A stretch of DNA of 64,000 bases from Bacillus sp. FJAT-25509 (lineage in GTDB: Bacteria; Bacillota; Bacilli; Bacillales; Bacillaceae_G): assembly GCF_001420605.1 (NCBI RefSeq), contig NZ_LJIZ01000023.1, positions 62,001 through 126,000 of the forward strand, written 5' to 3'. Under the pieces are notes generated by a model. It saw only the letters and a program-made list of their open reading frames with translations. It did no database searches and had not been told where the DNA came from. The translations under genes were made by a program, and so were the position numbers. Below, piece by piece: positions 1 to 9,283 of the stretch. Numbering within the stretch: position 1 is the stretch's first letter; every line of letters starts with the position of its first letter.

Positions 1-566
1 TTTTGGCTGAGCCAATTTATAGTGCTTTTTATCAAAAAAGTACACTTGGTGGAAGTATACTAGGCTTTTATGCTCCAGTAGCTTTATTGTATTCACTTTT
101 CACAGTAAATGTAGCCATTTTACAAGGTTTAGATAAACAAAAATATGCGATTATTGGTTTAATAGGCGGAGTAATATTAAAAATTGTTTTAAATGTACCA
201 TTAATTTATGCATTTAAAACATATGGCGCGGTATTGGCGACCGCATTAGGCTATTCATTTTCAATCGTATACAATTTCTATTATATTCGTAAAAATGCGC
301 AGTTCTCTTTCAATAAAGTGTTTAGAAGGATTATCTTTATGATTATCTTATCTGGCTTAATGGCCGGAGCGGTTTATGCTGTAGAATACTTATTAGGATT
401 CTGGTGGACTTATAAAGATGGTCGAATGATTTCAATGTTCCTTGTCATCATTGGAGCAATTGTAGGAGCCGTTGTTTATTTAGGTGTTGCATACAAATTA
501 AACCTATTTGAAATTATTTTAGGAGCTCGTTTAAATAATCGTTTTAAGTTTGGAAAAAGAGGATAA
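1..566 (+). CDS. murJ: MurJ/YtgP-type lipid II flippase, C-terminal part
   Basis: Partial: the gene enters from the left edge and only its last 187 residues or so are present. The product is an integral membrane protein of the MOP/MVF superfamily with several hydrophobic helices (for example around residues 17-40, 46-65, 107-130 and 143-165 of the visible part) and short basic loops. YtgP/MurJ of B. subtilis moves lipid II across the cytoplasmic membrane for peptidoglycan synthesis; SpoVB-like relatives share the fold. The assignment rests on the helix pattern and on the next genes (a YtzG-like pseudouridine synthase, then YtzE and PepV), which resemble the B. subtilis ytgP neighbourhood. A polysaccharide flippase of the same superfamily is the main alternative. 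A strong terminator follows. Confidence 0.75.
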   Translation, partial: LAEPIYSAFYQKSTLGGSILGFYAPVALLYSLFTVNVAILQGLDKQKYAIIGLIGGVILKIVLNVPLIYAFKTYGAVLATALGYSFSIVYNFYYIRKNAQFSFNKVFRRIIFMIILSGLMAGAVYAVEYLLGFWWTYKDGRMISMFLVIIGAIVGAVVYLGVAYKLNLFEIILGARLNNRFKFGKRG

Positions 567-574
567 AAATATAT

Positions 575-609
575 GGTGAACCTTCTTTTGTAATGGTTCA
601 CCTTTTTTT
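575..609 (+). terminator. Intrinsic terminator after murJ/ytgP
   Basis: An 8-bp perfect stem (GGTGAACC at 575-582, GGTTCACC at 595-602) is followed by a run of seven T. It closes the flippase transcript. Confidence 0.85.
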
Positions 610-714
610 ACACATTAAGAAAGTAAGTATAAATTGATAGCGGAGAAAACGAAGTAGTAGCCAATTTCAGGAATTAGTGTAATTGCAACTACGCCTCTGA
701 CTTCGCTAAAAAAG

Positions 715-734
715 CTCGCTAATTGGCGAGTTTT
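715..734 (+). terminator. Terminator-like hairpin in the leader of ytzG
   Basis: CTCGC (715-719) pairs with GCGAG (726-730) and is followed by TTTT. It lies 40 bases before the ytzG start, so it is either the end of an upstream transcript or a small leader attenuator. The 100 bases before it contain other partial inverted repeats (CGAAGT near 650 against ACTTCG near 700). Confidence 0.4.
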
Positions 735-770
735 CTTGAATTTTTATTTAGAAAGAAAAGGTGCTAATTA

Positions 771-1493
771 ATGAGAATTGATAAAATTTTAGCCAATATG
801 GGATATGGCAGTAGGAAAGAAGTAAAGTCTCTACTAAAACAAGGTGTTGTAAAGGTTGGAGATAATATTGTAAAAAGCCCAAAAGAGCATGTTGATATTG
901 AACAGCAAGTTGTAACGGTAAATGGTGAAGTAGTAGAGTATAAAGAGTTTGTTTATTTAATGATGAACAAACCACCAGGTGTTATATCTGCCACAGAAGA
1001 TTCTGAGCATGAAACTGTAATCGGATTATTAGAATATGAAGATATCATTTTCGAGCCATTTCCAGTTGGACGTTTAGATAAAGATACTGAAGGATTATTA
1101 TTAATAACGAATGATGGTCATTTGGCACATCAATTACTTTCTCCTAAAAAACACGTACCAAAGAAATATTATGCAACGATTGACGGAGTAGTAACTGAAG
1201 CTGACATTAAAGCATTTGAAAAAGGCGTAACTCTTGAAGATGGTTATTTAACAAAACCTGGTTATTTAACAATTCTTGAATCCGGAGAAGAATCTGAGAT
1301 CGAACTAGTTATTATGGAAGGTAAATTCCATCAAGTTAAAAGAATGTTTGAAGCAGTAGGAAAGAAAGTTACTTACTTAAAAAGATTAGAGATGGGTCCT
1401 TTAAAGTTAGATGAAGATTTAGAGTTAGGTGAATATCGAGAACTAACTGATGAAGAAATTGACCTATTAAAGTCGGTTAACGAAGAGAAATAA
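771..1493 (+). CDS. ytzG: RsuA-family 16S rRNA pseudouridine synthase (YtzG-like)
   Basis: A 240-residue protein with an N-terminal S4 RNA-binding domain (about residues 1-60) and an RsuA/RluB/E/F catalytic domain. The signature GRLDKDTEGLL is at about residues 100-110, and Asp103 is the expected catalytic aspartate. Members of this subfamily isomerise a uridine (position 516 in E. coli numbering) in 16S rRNA. The ATG is preceded by an AAAGGTG-type ribosome binding site. Length and order (after murJ/ytgP) agree with B. subtilis ytzG. The exact target uridine cannot be read from the sequence; RluB-type specificity is an alternative. Confidence 0.85.
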   Translation: MRIDKILANMGYGSRKEVKSLLKQGVVKVGDNIVKSPKEHVDIEQQVVTVNGEVVEYKEFVYLMMNKPPGVISATEDSEHETVIGLLEYEDIIFEPFPVGRLDKDTEGLLLITNDGHLAHQLLSPKKHVPKKYYATIDGVVTEADIKAFEKGVTLEDGYLTKPGYLTILESGEESEIELVIMEGKFHQVKRMFEAVGKKVTYLKRLEMGPLKLDEDLELGEYRELTDEEIDLLKSVNEEK

Positions 1494-1614
1494 AGTGTTA
1501 CTTATAAATGAGTTTAGATGAATCAAAATGTAAACATAAATTTTATCGGAGCATTTTGACAGGTGAGACTCACGGAAGTCGAGCAACCGTAAATCAGATA
1601 TTAGATAGAGAGCC

Positions 1615-1681
1615 AAAAGAAAAACAAAAACCCTTGATTAGACGTCAGACAAGACAATCAGAGGTTTTTGTTTTTCTTTTT
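1615..1681. terminator. Bidirectional terminator between ytzG and ytzE
   Basis: An A-rich arm with ACAAAAACCC-TTGATT pairs with AATCA-GAGGTTTTTGT followed by TTTTTCTTTT. A-run and T-run flank both sides, so it can serve the converging ytzG (+) and ytzE (-) transcripts. Confidence 0.75.
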
Positions 1682-1682
1682 T

Positions 1683-1904
1683 TTACGAAGAAGCTTTTAC
1701 TTTTTTCCCTGTTACGGCCCATTTTCCCCTACTTGGACTATAAACTAGATTATTAAACTCTAAAATGTTTAAATCTCGTTGGATTGTTCTAGGTGTAATA
1801 CCAAACTCCTCCACTAGGTCTTTTGTAGAAACGGTGCCATTTTCACTAATATACATGTAAATGGCTTTAATTCGAGTCAGCATTCGAGAAGTTCCAGAAT
1901 TCAA
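1683..1904 (-). CDS. ytzE: Small DeoR-type HTH regulator (YtzE-like)
   Basis: A 73-residue protein that is essentially one DeoR-type winged helix-turn-helix. The recognition-helix segment reads FGITPRTIQRDLNIL (about residues 34-48), followed by the short wing SPSRGKW. It has no sugar-phosphate sensor domain, so it is a stand-alone DNA-binding domain like B. subtilis YtzE, whose sequence as remembered is very similar throughout. A TTG start is chosen because AAAGGAG lies seven bases upstream; an internal ATG seven codons in (MLTRI) is possible. Target genes are unknown. Confidence 0.8.
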   Translation of the reverse strand: MNSGTSRMLTRIKAIYMYISENGTVSTKDLVEEFGITPRTIQRDLNILEFNNLVYSPSRGKWAVTGKKVKASS

Positions 1905-2190
1905 AAAACCACTCCTTTACCTACCGCATTGTTTCATAACAGGTTAGTTAAGTATATTACTAGTTAAGCTTATATTTTCATTTTACTCTTTTTCAGTAGT
2001 TTCATAACGAAATTTATGAAAATAATACAAAAATTTAATGAAAATTTGCGCAAACGTAATCATTTTGCAAGTTTAAGGTAATATATTCTACAAAGAGTGT
2101 CATATTCCTTCTTTTTTCGTTCCATTTATTAATAAATTATGTTTAAATTTTAAAAGATGATAAACTATTTATATTAAAGGAGGTATTACT
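1905..2190. other. Intergenic region, ytzE-pepV divergent promoters
   Basis: 286 AT-rich bases separate the divergent ytzE and pepV starts and must contain both promoters. No clear consensus promoter, riboswitch or reading frame could be identified. The only firm element is the AAAGGAGG ribosome binding site of pepV at 2176-2183. Confidence 0.4.
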
Positions 2191-3594
2191 ATGACACAAA
2201 TTAATTGGATGGAAGAAGTTTTAAAACGTAAAGAAGATTATTTAAAGCAAACGATTGAACTTCTTAATATTGAAAGCGTTTATGATGAAGCGACTATTTC
2301 AAAAGAAGCACCTATGGGTAAAGGGATTAATGAAGCACTTACATACATGTTAAATTTAGGTGAAAAAGACGGTTTTATTCCAAAAAATGTTGATGGATAT
2401 GCTGGTCACTTAGAAATGGGAAGCGGCGAAGAACTAGTAGGAATTCTTTGTCACTTAGATGTAGTACCTGCTGGTGATGGCTGGTCTCATGATCCATTTG
2501 ATGCAATTATTAAAGATGGAAATATTTATGCACGTGGCGCAATTGATGATAAGGGTCCTACAATGGCTGCTTATTATGCAATGAAGATTGTGAAAGAATT
2601 AGGTTTGCCTATTAATAAACGTGTCCGTATGATTCTTGGAACAGATGAAGAAAGCCAATGGCGTTGTGTTGATCACTACTTTGAAAAAGAAGAAATGCCA
2701 ACAATGGGCTTTGCACCTGATGCAGATTTCCCTATTATTTACGCTGAAAAGGGAATATTGGATATTAATTTCAAACAAGTGCAGTTAAATGAAGATAACG
2801 AGAGTGAATATAAATTAGTATCATTCTCTTCAGGTAGAAGAGTAAATATGGTTCCTGATTATGCAAAAGCTATCGTTTCAGGACCAAATTTTGATCAAGA
2901 AGCATTTACAAAGCATATTAGTGAATTAGGTTGTAAAGCTCAAGTTTCTGAAGAAAATGGACACAAAGTTTTAGAAGTAGAAGGCGTTTCTGTACATGGT
3001 ATGGAGCCTGATAAAGGTAAGAATGCTGGTATTGCATTAGCAAGCTTCTTAAATCAATTTGAATTTAATATTAATGCTGATCGATTCTTAACATTTATCG
3101 TTGAAAACTTCAAAGGTGACTCTCGTGGTAAAAACTTGGGCGTTGCATTTAATGATGATATTACTGGAGATTTAACAATTAATTTAGGAATTATGCAATA
3201 CGAAGAAAATAATGGTGGTTCATTTGGCTTAACTTTACGTTATCCAGTGACAACTGATATTGACTTTGTTATTTCAGCACTTACTGAGCGTGGAAGTAAA
3301 TATAGCTTTGAATATAATGAAATTAAAAACTCGAAGCCTCACCATGTTCCACAAGATCACCCATTAATTCAAACTTTACAAAAAGTATATGAAGAGCAAA
3401 CGGGTGAGGAAGCAACATTGTTAACAATTGGTGGCGGTACATACGCACGTTCATTAAGTGCAGGTGTAGCTTTTGGACCATTATTCTTAGGAAAACCGGA
3501 AGTAGCTCACCAAAAAGACGAATATGCTGAAATTGATGATTTATTAAAAGCAATTGCAATTTATGCACAGTCTATTGCGGAATTAGTTAAGTAA
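2191..3594 (+). CDS. pepV: M20 family dipeptidase PepV
   Basis: A 467-residue cytosolic zinc dipeptidase of the PepV/CarA group. Visible metal-site motifs are CHLDVVPAGDGW (His88, with Asp90), GAIDDKGP (Asp119/Asp120), GTDEESQW (catalytic Glu153 and Glu154) and APDADFP (Asp177). The insertion between the two halves of the catalytic domain is the usual lid domain. It hydrolyses dipeptides with free N-termini and helps recycle amino acids. The ATG is preceded by a perfect AAAGGAGG. It corresponds to B. subtilis ytjP. A terminator follows, so it appears monocistronic. Confidence 0.9.
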   Translation: MTQINWMEEVLKRKEDYLKQTIELLNIESVYDEATISKEAPMGKGINEALTYMLNLGEKDGFIPKNVDGYAGHLEMGSGEELVGILCHLDVVPAGDGWSHDPFDAIIKDGNIYARGAIDDKGPTMAAYYAMKIVKELGLPINKRVRMILGTDEESQWRCVDHYFEKEEMPTMGFAPDADFPIIYAEKGILDINFKQVQLNEDNESEYKLVSFSSGRRVNMVPDYAKAIVSGPNFDQEAFTKHISELGCKAQVSEENGHKVLEVEGVSVHGMEPDKGKNAGIALASFLNQFEFNINADRFLTFIVENFKGDSRGKNLGVAFNDDITGDLTINLGIMQYEENNGGSFGLTLRYPVTTDIDFVISALTERGSKYSFEYNEIKNSKPHHVPQDHPLIQTLQKVYEEQTGEEATLLTIGGGTYARSLSAGVAFGPLFLGKPEVAHQKDEYAEIDDLLKAIAIYAQSIAELVK

Positions 3595-3672
3595 AAATAA
3601 GATTTAGACTGATTAAACGACTCGATTTTTTGAGAAAATAAGGTGAAGCGAGCGTTTTTCGGTTAGTCAGTA

Positions 3673-3700
3673 AGGGGAGAAAAGTTCCTCCCCTTTTTTA
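3673..3700 (+). terminator. Terminator after pepV
   Basis: AGGGGAG (3673-3679) pairs with CTCCCCT (3688-3694), followed by six T. Confidence 0.85.
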
Positions 3701-3728
3701 TGTATTTTTTTGGGAGTTGAGAATAATT

Positions 3729-4916
3729 TTGAACACGTTACAAGCACGTAAAAATAGCATCTTACTAATTTTTAAGGGCTATTATTTTTGTTTATTTTTT
3801 GCAATAGGATCGCTAGGACCTTTACTTTCTTCTTACTTTAAAAATGTGTTGGATTTATCAACTCCACAAATTGGAATATTAATGTCTCTAACACCGATCG
3901 TTGCTATTTTTTCACAGCCTTTATGGGGAATGGTTAGTGACATGACGCTTAATCCTAAAAAAATGTTGCTTATAGCACAAATCTCCACAATCGTAATTGC
4001 ACTTTTCTATTCTACAATCACTTCGTATGGCATGCTTTTATTTGTTGTCATCATGTTATCAATGACACAAAGTGCTTTAATTCCTCTTTCAGATAGTATT
4101 GCACTGAATTATGTCCAAAAAATTGGTGGGAATTACGGAGCTATTCGATTATATGGCTCAATTGGTTTTGCTTTTGCTGTATTAGTTTCGGGAAGATTAG
4201 CTGAAATTTTTGGTTTAGTTATTATATTTTTCGTATTTGCTTTTTGCATTTTAGTTGGCTTAGGTATTTCAATTTTTATTCCTAACGCTACCACAATTAG
4301 CAAAAGGGAGCCAATCTTAAAAGGTGTTCCGATTTTGCTATCTAATAAAAGATTTTTATTATTTTTAATTTGTGCCTTTTTAGTTTTTGGACCAATTAGT
4401 GCAAATAATACTTACTTCGGTTTATATATTCAATCCTTAGGTGGAACATTAACAGGTGTTGGTATTGCATTCCTAATTTCAGCAGGTAGTGAAGCACCAT
4501 TTTTGCAAGTAGCAAAGAGATTAATTAATCGATTTGGGATATATAATATATTAATTGCAACCGCTTTAGTATCTGCTTTAAGATGGTATTTTTATTTTAC
4601 AAATCCTCCAATATCGGTTCTTTTTTTATCCTGTCTTACACAAGGACTATCGGTTGGATTATTTATTCCAGCAGCTCTCCAGTTTGTAAGAGATCAAGCA
4701 CCAGATTCTTTAAAAGCAACTGCTGTTACAATATATTCTGGTTTAGGTTTAGGGATGGGAGAATGGTTCTGTACTTTCATAAGTGGATTTATATCAGAGG
4801 CATTTTCAATTAAAGCAATTTATATTTTATTTGGTTCTCTGAGTATAGTTGCAGTTGGAATCATGCAATACTTAAAGAAGGATTCTAACATAAAAGATAA
4901 AAAGGAGATTGCGTAG
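3729..4916 (+). CDS. MFS transporter (MFS_1-like, 12 TM)
   Basis: A membrane carrier of about 395 residues with twelve hydrophobic segments and the loop 2-3 region following QPLWGMVSDM. It resembles the LacY/NupG-like MFS_1_like group (phenylpropionate or nucleoside type) rather than multidrug exporters, but the substrate cannot be read. The start is uncertain: TTG at 3729 is used because the alternative TTG at 3717 touches the GGGAG element at 3712-3716, although spacing from that element to 3729 (12) is long. Its 3' end reaches into the ribosome binding site of the next gene, so the two are probably co-transcribed and translationally coupled. Confidence 0.7.
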   Translation: MNTLQARKNSILLIFKGYYFCLFFAIGSLGPLLSSYFKNVLDLSTPQIGILMSLTPIVAIFSQPLWGMVSDMTLNPKKMLLIAQISTIVIALFYSTITSYGMLLFVVIMLSMTQSALIPLSDSIALNYVQKIGGNYGAIRLYGSIGFAFAVLVSGRLAEIFGLVIIFFVFAFCILVGLGISIFIPNATTISKREPILKGVPILLSNKRFLLFLICAFLVFGPISANNTYFGLYIQSLGGTLTGVGIAFLISAGSEAPFLQVAKRLINRFGIYNILIATALVSALRWYFYFTNPPISVLFLSCLTQGLSVGLFIPAALQFVRDQAPDSLKATAVTIYSGLGLGMGEWFCTFISGFISEAFSIKAIYILFGSLSIVAVGIMQYLKKDSNIKDKKEIA

Positions 4917-4917
4917 T

Positions 4918-5475
4918 TTGAGTGAACATTATTTTCTTGCTGTTCCTTTGCCAATACAAATAAAAGAAATTTTAGATGATTATTCAAAAAAATGGGATAC
5001 AAAACTACCATTAAAGAAATGGACTTTTAAAGATGATTTTCATATTACTTTATCATTTTTAGGTCCAGTTACATATTCAAAAAGTGAAGAGCTTATGGAT
5101 CATTTACAAAAAGAGCTAAACGATTTTAAAAGTTTTGATTTGTCGATTGATCAGTTAGGTATTTTTGGGAGTACTGTACAGCCACGGGTATGGTGGTTTG
5201 GTATAGAGAATAGTGTTGAATTAATGGAGTTACAAAATAGAATTTGTAAGATATGTGAAGAAATCGGTTTTTCAATTGATAAACGTCCACGTCCATATAA
5301 TCCGCATATTACAATCGCAAAGAAATATAATGATAGGTTCGATAAAGAATTTGAAATCCCACTTAATTGGGAAGAAGAACCTTTAAAATTCAAAGTGAAT
5401 GAAGTAATTTTATATAAGATTCAACCTTCAAAAAAACCAAGTTACCATATTGCTGAATCAATTAACTTAAAGTAA
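4918..5475 (+). CDS. thpR: RNA 2',3'-cyclic phosphodiesterase (ThpR/LigT family)
   Basis: A 185-residue member of the 2H phosphoesterase superfamily. The two catalytic HxTx tetrads are visible: HITLSF near residue 42 and HITIAK near residue 126. Such proteins open 2',3'-cyclic phosphates on RNA ends and were first described as 2'-5' RNA ligases; B. subtilis YtlP is the likely orthologue. TTG at 4918 is used because AAAGGAG (4901-4907) lies ten bases upstream; TTG at 4909 would be only one base from it. The ribosome binding site is inside the end of the MFS gene, which suggests coupling. Confidence 0.85.
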   Translation: MSEHYFLAVPLPIQIKEILDDYSKKWDTKLPLKKWTFKDDFHITLSFLGPVTYSKSEELMDHLQKELNDFKSFDLSIDQLGIFGSTVQPRVWWFGIENSVELMELQNRICKICEEIGFSIDKRPRPYNPHITIAKKYNDRFDKEFEIPLNWEEEPLKFKVNEVILYKIQPSKKPSYHIAESINLK

Positions 5476-5729
5476 ATAAATAGATTGAAAATCTTGAACA
5501 ATTTGATGAAATAAAGAAATATTTGAAGAAACTAATGAATACTTTCTGAAGAAGCATTAAAGTGGAATGAATGGCATTCAAATTATGTAGGTAACATCAT
5601 TAAGGATTTGTTCTTTAGAATCCATTTGATCTCTTTGTGAATATACTAATCATATCGATTTAATAAATAACGAAAAATGCGTAGTTTTAATGTAAAGTTT
5701 TAAATTTATAGTCTGGATGGTGAATAGCG
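5476..5729. other. Intergenic region with possible decayed coding sequence
   Basis: The 254 bases before amyX hold no intact gene. One frame from about 5485 to 5547 is open and charged (Glu/Lys-rich), then hits several stops, so it could be a relic of an unidentified gene. No clear promoter consensus for amyX was seen. Confidence 0.25.
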
Positions 5730-7895
5730 TTGTTTCATATTAAAAGGGCTTTTGAAGCTTATATAGATGGATTTCAAGAAATAACAATGATTATTCCCAA
5801 GTCGAACAAACATACCGTGCAGTCATATTTTGAACTAATTGAAGAGGATGGTCGGAAAACTAGGCTTCCTGTCGTATCTCGAATAGAGTTTGATAGATTT
5901 TTTAAATATACTGTTTTGACAACTGAAGTCCTTTTGTTAGAAAAAAAGTATGAGATTGAAGATGAATTTGGTATTCGCACAGATTTACAAGTAGGTGGAG
6001 TTATTCGTTCAAAGGACTTTGATGAAAAATATGCCTATGATGGAGAGGATTTAGGTGCGATTTACTCTAGTAAATCTACACAATTTAAATTATGGGCACC
6101 TACTGCTTCTAAGGTTAAGTTAAGAATGTATCAGGAATACGGTGAAAAAGAAAAGTTTACCGAAATGTTTATGGAACGTGATGGAAAAGGGACATGGAAA
6201 GCTGTAATCGATCGAGATTGTGACGGTTTAGTTTATAATTTTTTAGTATGTGTGAATCTGATTTGGCGAGAAGCTGTCGATCCTTATGCAAAAGCAGTTA
6301 CTGTAAATGGTAAACATAGTGTAGTGATTGATTTATCAAAGAGTAGCAAAGTTAGTAAAGTAAATAGTACACCACCAAGTAAGTATACTGATTGTATTAT
6401 TTATGAAGCCAGTATTCGAGATTTTACTTCTCATCCACTAAGTGGGATTCAAAAAAAGGGGTCTTTTCAAGGGTTTCATGAAAAAGATACGATGTACAAT
6501 GGTTTTTCAACAGGTTTGGATTATATATGCAAGCTAGGAGTTACACATATTGAATTATTACCATTTTTTGATTTTGAAGGAATAGATGAAAATAATCCTT
6601 TCCAAAGCTATAATTGGGGCTACAATCCATTGAATTTCGATGCACCAGAAGGTAGTTATAGTTTAAAACCGGATGAACCACTCGAAAGAATAAATGAATT
6701 AAAAAAACTTATTTCAGTTTATCATGAACATGGTTTACGGATTATTATGGATGTTGTTTACAATCATGTTTATGAATTACAAACTAGCCATTTCGAAAAA
6801 ATTGTGCCAGGATATTACTTTAGACAAGATGAACGTGGATTACCATCGAATGGAACAGGAGTAGGGAATGACTTTGCATCTGAAAGATTGATGGCTAGAC
6901 GTTTTATTCTGCAATCAATAAAGTATTGGACTAAAGAATATGACATTGATGGGTTTAGGTTTGATTTAATGGGAATATTGGATACGGATACAATGAATCA
7001 AATTGTAACTGAACTGACAATCTTAAAACCAGAAATAATCATTTTTGGAGAAGGTTGGGATTTAAATACATCATTAAGTCCATCTTCTCGAAAAGCTACA
7101 ATTAACCAAAGTCATCAACTATCAATGGTTGGGTTTTTTAATGATAAATTTCGAGATGGAATAAAAGGAAGCACTTTTTCATTTCAAGAAATTGGGTTTA
7201 TTCAAGGTAATAATATTCATAATGAATATTTGTCCGATTTACTTTTAGGAAGCGTTGGCATTAATAAACAAGTAAATTTATTTAAAGAGCCATACCAATC
7301 AATAAATTATGTAGAATCACATGATAATCACACTATGTGGGACAGATTAAAGCTTTCCAATCAAAAAGAATGTGAGGAAATACTTAAGAAAAGGCATATC
7401 CTTGGAACGAGCATTGTATTATTTTCGTTTGGTGTACCGTTTCTTCATAGTGGTCAGGAGTTTTTTCGAACAAAAAAAGGTATAGAAAACAGTTATAATT
7501 CAGGCGACACAATTAATAGTATTGATTGGGCAAGAGCAGAACGTGAAGCGTCATCGATTAATACTGTTAAAGAATTTATCGCAATTCGAAAGCGCTTTAA
7601 ATGTTTCCGTTTTTCTTTAAAAGAAGAAATAGAAAAGTATGTAAAGCCAGTCAATTTTCATCGAGATCTAATTGGTTACCGGATTAGCGGATTAGAAGAA
7701 ATCGACCAAGTTAAAGAGATAATGGTGTTATTTCATAATGGTCTGACTGATAAATACATTGATTTAGGAACTGAAGAAGCCAATTGGGAATATATATGGG
7801 ATGGTCATAATCATTATGTTAATAAAGGGATGAAAGTGGGATGTAAAAAATTACCAATGCCATCACTTTCGACCGTTGTATTAGTAAAATACTAG
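5730..7895 (+). CDS. amyX: Type I pullulanase
   Basis: A 721-residue GH13 debranching enzyme. It has an N-terminal beta domain, a CBM48-like module (about residues 110-190) and a TIM-barrel. The pullulanase signature SYNWGYNPLNF and the catalytic motifs are visible: GFRFDLMGI (nucleophile Asp), FGEGWDL (acid/base Glu) and VESHDNHTMWD (third Asp). It cleaves alpha-1,6 branches of pullulan, glycogen-like or maltodextrin substrates. There is no signal peptide, so it is intracellular, like B. subtilis AmyX of about the same length. A TTG start is supported by GGATGGTG seven bases upstream. A long terminator hairpin closes the transcript. Confidence 0.93.
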   Translation: MFHIKRAFEAYIDGFQEITMIIPKSNKHTVQSYFELIEEDGRKTRLPVVSRIEFDRFFKYTVLTTEVLLLEKKYEIEDEFGIRTDLQVGGVIRSKDFDEKYAYDGEDLGAIYSSKSTQFKLWAPTASKVKLRMYQEYGEKEKFTEMFMERDGKGTWKAVIDRDCDGLVYNFLVCVNLIWREAVDPYAKAVTVNGKHSVVIDLSKSSKVSKVNSTPPSKYTDCIIYEASIRDFTSHPLSGIQKKGSFQGFHEKDTMYNGFSTGLDYICKLGVTHIELLPFFDFEGIDENNPFQSYNWGYNPLNFDAPEGSYSLKPDEPLERINELKKLISVYHEHGLRIIMDVVYNHVYELQTSHFEKIVPGYYFRQDERGLPSNGTGVGNDFASERLMARRFILQSIKYWTKEYDIDGFRFDLMGILDTDTMNQIVTELTILKPEIIIFGEGWDLNTSLSPSSRKATINQSHQLSMVGFFNDKFRDGIKGSTFSFQEIGFIQGNNIHNEYLSDLLLGSVGINKQVNLFKEPYQSINYVESHDNHTMWDRLKLSNQKECEEILKKRHILGTSIVLFSFGVPFLHSGQEFFRTKKGIENSYNSGDTINSIDWARAEREASSINTVKEFIAIRKRFKCFRFSLKEEIEKYVKPVNFHRDLIGYRISGLEEIDQVKEIMVLFHNGLTDKYIDLGTEEANWEYIWDGHNHYVNKGMKVGCKKLPMPSLSTVVLVKY

Positions 7896-7935
7896 CAACT
7901 ACTTGCAGATTCTAATTAAACAATGTAAACTTGTA

Positions 7936-7982
7936 AAAGATGGCTTATTACAGCTGATTGTAATAGGCTATCTTTCTTTTTG
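7936..7982 (+). terminator. Terminator after amyX
   Basis: A 17-bp hairpin with some G-U pairs (AAAGATGGCTTATTACA against TGTAATAGGCTATCTTT) is followed by CTTTTTGT. A longer reading frame spans it upstream of ytmP, which argues against an early start for ytmP. Confidence 0.85.
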
Positions 7983-8034
7983 TAATAAAATAATTTTAAA
8001 TACAAACATATATAACACAAGGAACGGAAGAACA

Positions 8035-8823
8035 ATGGATAATCATATACAAGAAATACTCGGAAAAGAATGGACAATCTCGCCAGCCGGTGGTTTTACT
8101 GGTGAAGCGTATATAGCAGAAAATAATGATAAGAGATTATTTCTAAAACGAAATTCTTCTCCTTTTTTAGCAGTGTTATCAGCAGCTGGTTTTGTTCCAA
8201 AATTAGTTTGGACTAGAAGACTAGAAAATGGTGATGTACTTACTGCTCAAGAGTGGGTAATCGCACGCAGTTTAGAACCTCATGAGCTCTCTGCGAAAGG
8301 GGTTGCGCAATTTTTATATCGTATCCATTCATCCAAAGAATTGTTATATATGTTAACGAAGCTGGGGATTAATCCATTAGAACCTCAGGAATTACTGCAA
8401 ACAATTGTAGGAAATCTTACTGAAGAGTTTACACAAAGCCAGATCATTGTAAAAGGCATCGAATATTTAGAGGAAAATATGCCATCTTTTGATTCAGAGG
8501 ATTTAGTCGTTTGTCATAGTGATTTAAATCATCATAATTGGTTACTTACTGAGTCAAATAATTTATATTTAATCGATTGGGATGAGGCAATCATTGCTGA
8601 TAAAGCATTTGATTTGGGCATGTTTTTATTCACATATGTAGAACAGAACGATTGGGACAAATGGCTTCGAAATTATGGAATAAAATTAACTGAAGACCTA
8701 TTAAATCGAATGACTTGGTATGTAGTCGCTCAAACAATCATTTGGATTAAATGGTACACTCTTCGTGAAAATGAAAAGCAGACTCAAAAAATGAAGAGCC
8801 TGCTAGAGAAGATATTAGATTAA
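8035..8823 (+). CDS. ytmP: Aminoglycoside/choline-kinase-fold phosphotransferase (YtmP-like)
   Basis: A 262-residue protein with the APH/choline kinase fold. The catalytic loop reads CHSDLNHHNWLL (HxDxxxxN Brenner motif) and is followed by LIDWDEA with the metal-binding Asp. The N-terminal glycine-rich region (PAGGFTGEAY) would bind the triphosphate. It resembles B. subtilis YtmP, whose substrate is not established; choline, ethanolamine or a sugar is possible. The ATG at 8035 is chosen because the open frame upstream runs through the amyX terminator; the site before it (GGAACGGAAG) is mediocre. The order amyX-ytmP-ytzH-trmB is as remembered for B. subtilis. Confidence 0.82.
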   Translation: MDNHIQEILGKEWTISPAGGFTGEAYIAENNDKRLFLKRNSSPFLAVLSAAGFVPKLVWTRRLENGDVLTAQEWVIARSLEPHELSAKGVAQFLYRIHSSKELLYMLTKLGINPLEPQELLQTIVGNLTEEFTQSQIIVKGIEYLEENMPSFDSEDLVVCHSDLNHHNWLLTESNNLYLIDWDEAIIADKAFDLGMFLFTYVEQNDWDKWLRNYGIKLTEDLLNRMTWYVVAQTIIWIKWYTLRENEKQTQKMKSLLEKILD

Positions 8824-8854
8824 ATAAAAATTTCCTCGGAAATTGTCATATAGA

Positions 8855-9133
8855 TTAAGAATAAGTATTGAAATCAGTCACCCATTGAGAGAGTTGATTT
8901 TGGTGGTTTGTAATGTGCTGATCTAAATCAGCAGAATACTTTCCAGACTGACTATAATAATAAACGTCATTTAACATGCTTTTTACATCATCTGTTATTT
9001 GGTCGTTCGTTAATAAGGATTGAACAAGTCTTTCTAATTGCTCACATTCTGATATAGTTCCACAACAGTCAGATTGGTGATTCATTAAAATATCACGTAA
9101 AATGGTTAATTGATGTTCATGATTTAAAGGCAT
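8855..9133 (-). CDS. ytzH: YtzH-like protein
   Basis: A 92-residue helical protein of unknown function starting MPLNHEHQL, matching the length and position of B. subtilis YtzH between ytmP and trmB. It contains a CC pair (residues about 23-24) but no recognised domain. The ATG at 9133 is preceded by AAGGATGTG; an upstream in-frame start ten codons earlier has no ribosome binding site. It lies opposite to ytmP and trmB. Confidence 0.75.
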   Translation of the reverse strand: MPLNHEHQLTILRDILMNHQSDCCGTISECEQLERLVQSLLTNDQITDDVKSMLNDVYYYSQSGKYSADLDQHITNHQNQLSQWVTDFNTYS

Positions 9134-9283
9134 AAATTCACATCCTTGTTTTATTAAGTACACTTGAAATAGTTTGTGTTATAAGAAATGATTTTATACT
9201 ATACCTGAATAACCGAGTGCCATAGTGCTTGGTTTTTTCTTTGAGTAAATATAAATTGCAAAATCGAGAGGGAGTAAAATCTT

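Noticed and set aside
1508-1756. 82-codon open frame after ytzG
   Set aside because: It spans the bidirectional terminator and overlaps ytzE on the other strand; no ribosome binding site and no protein-like composition.
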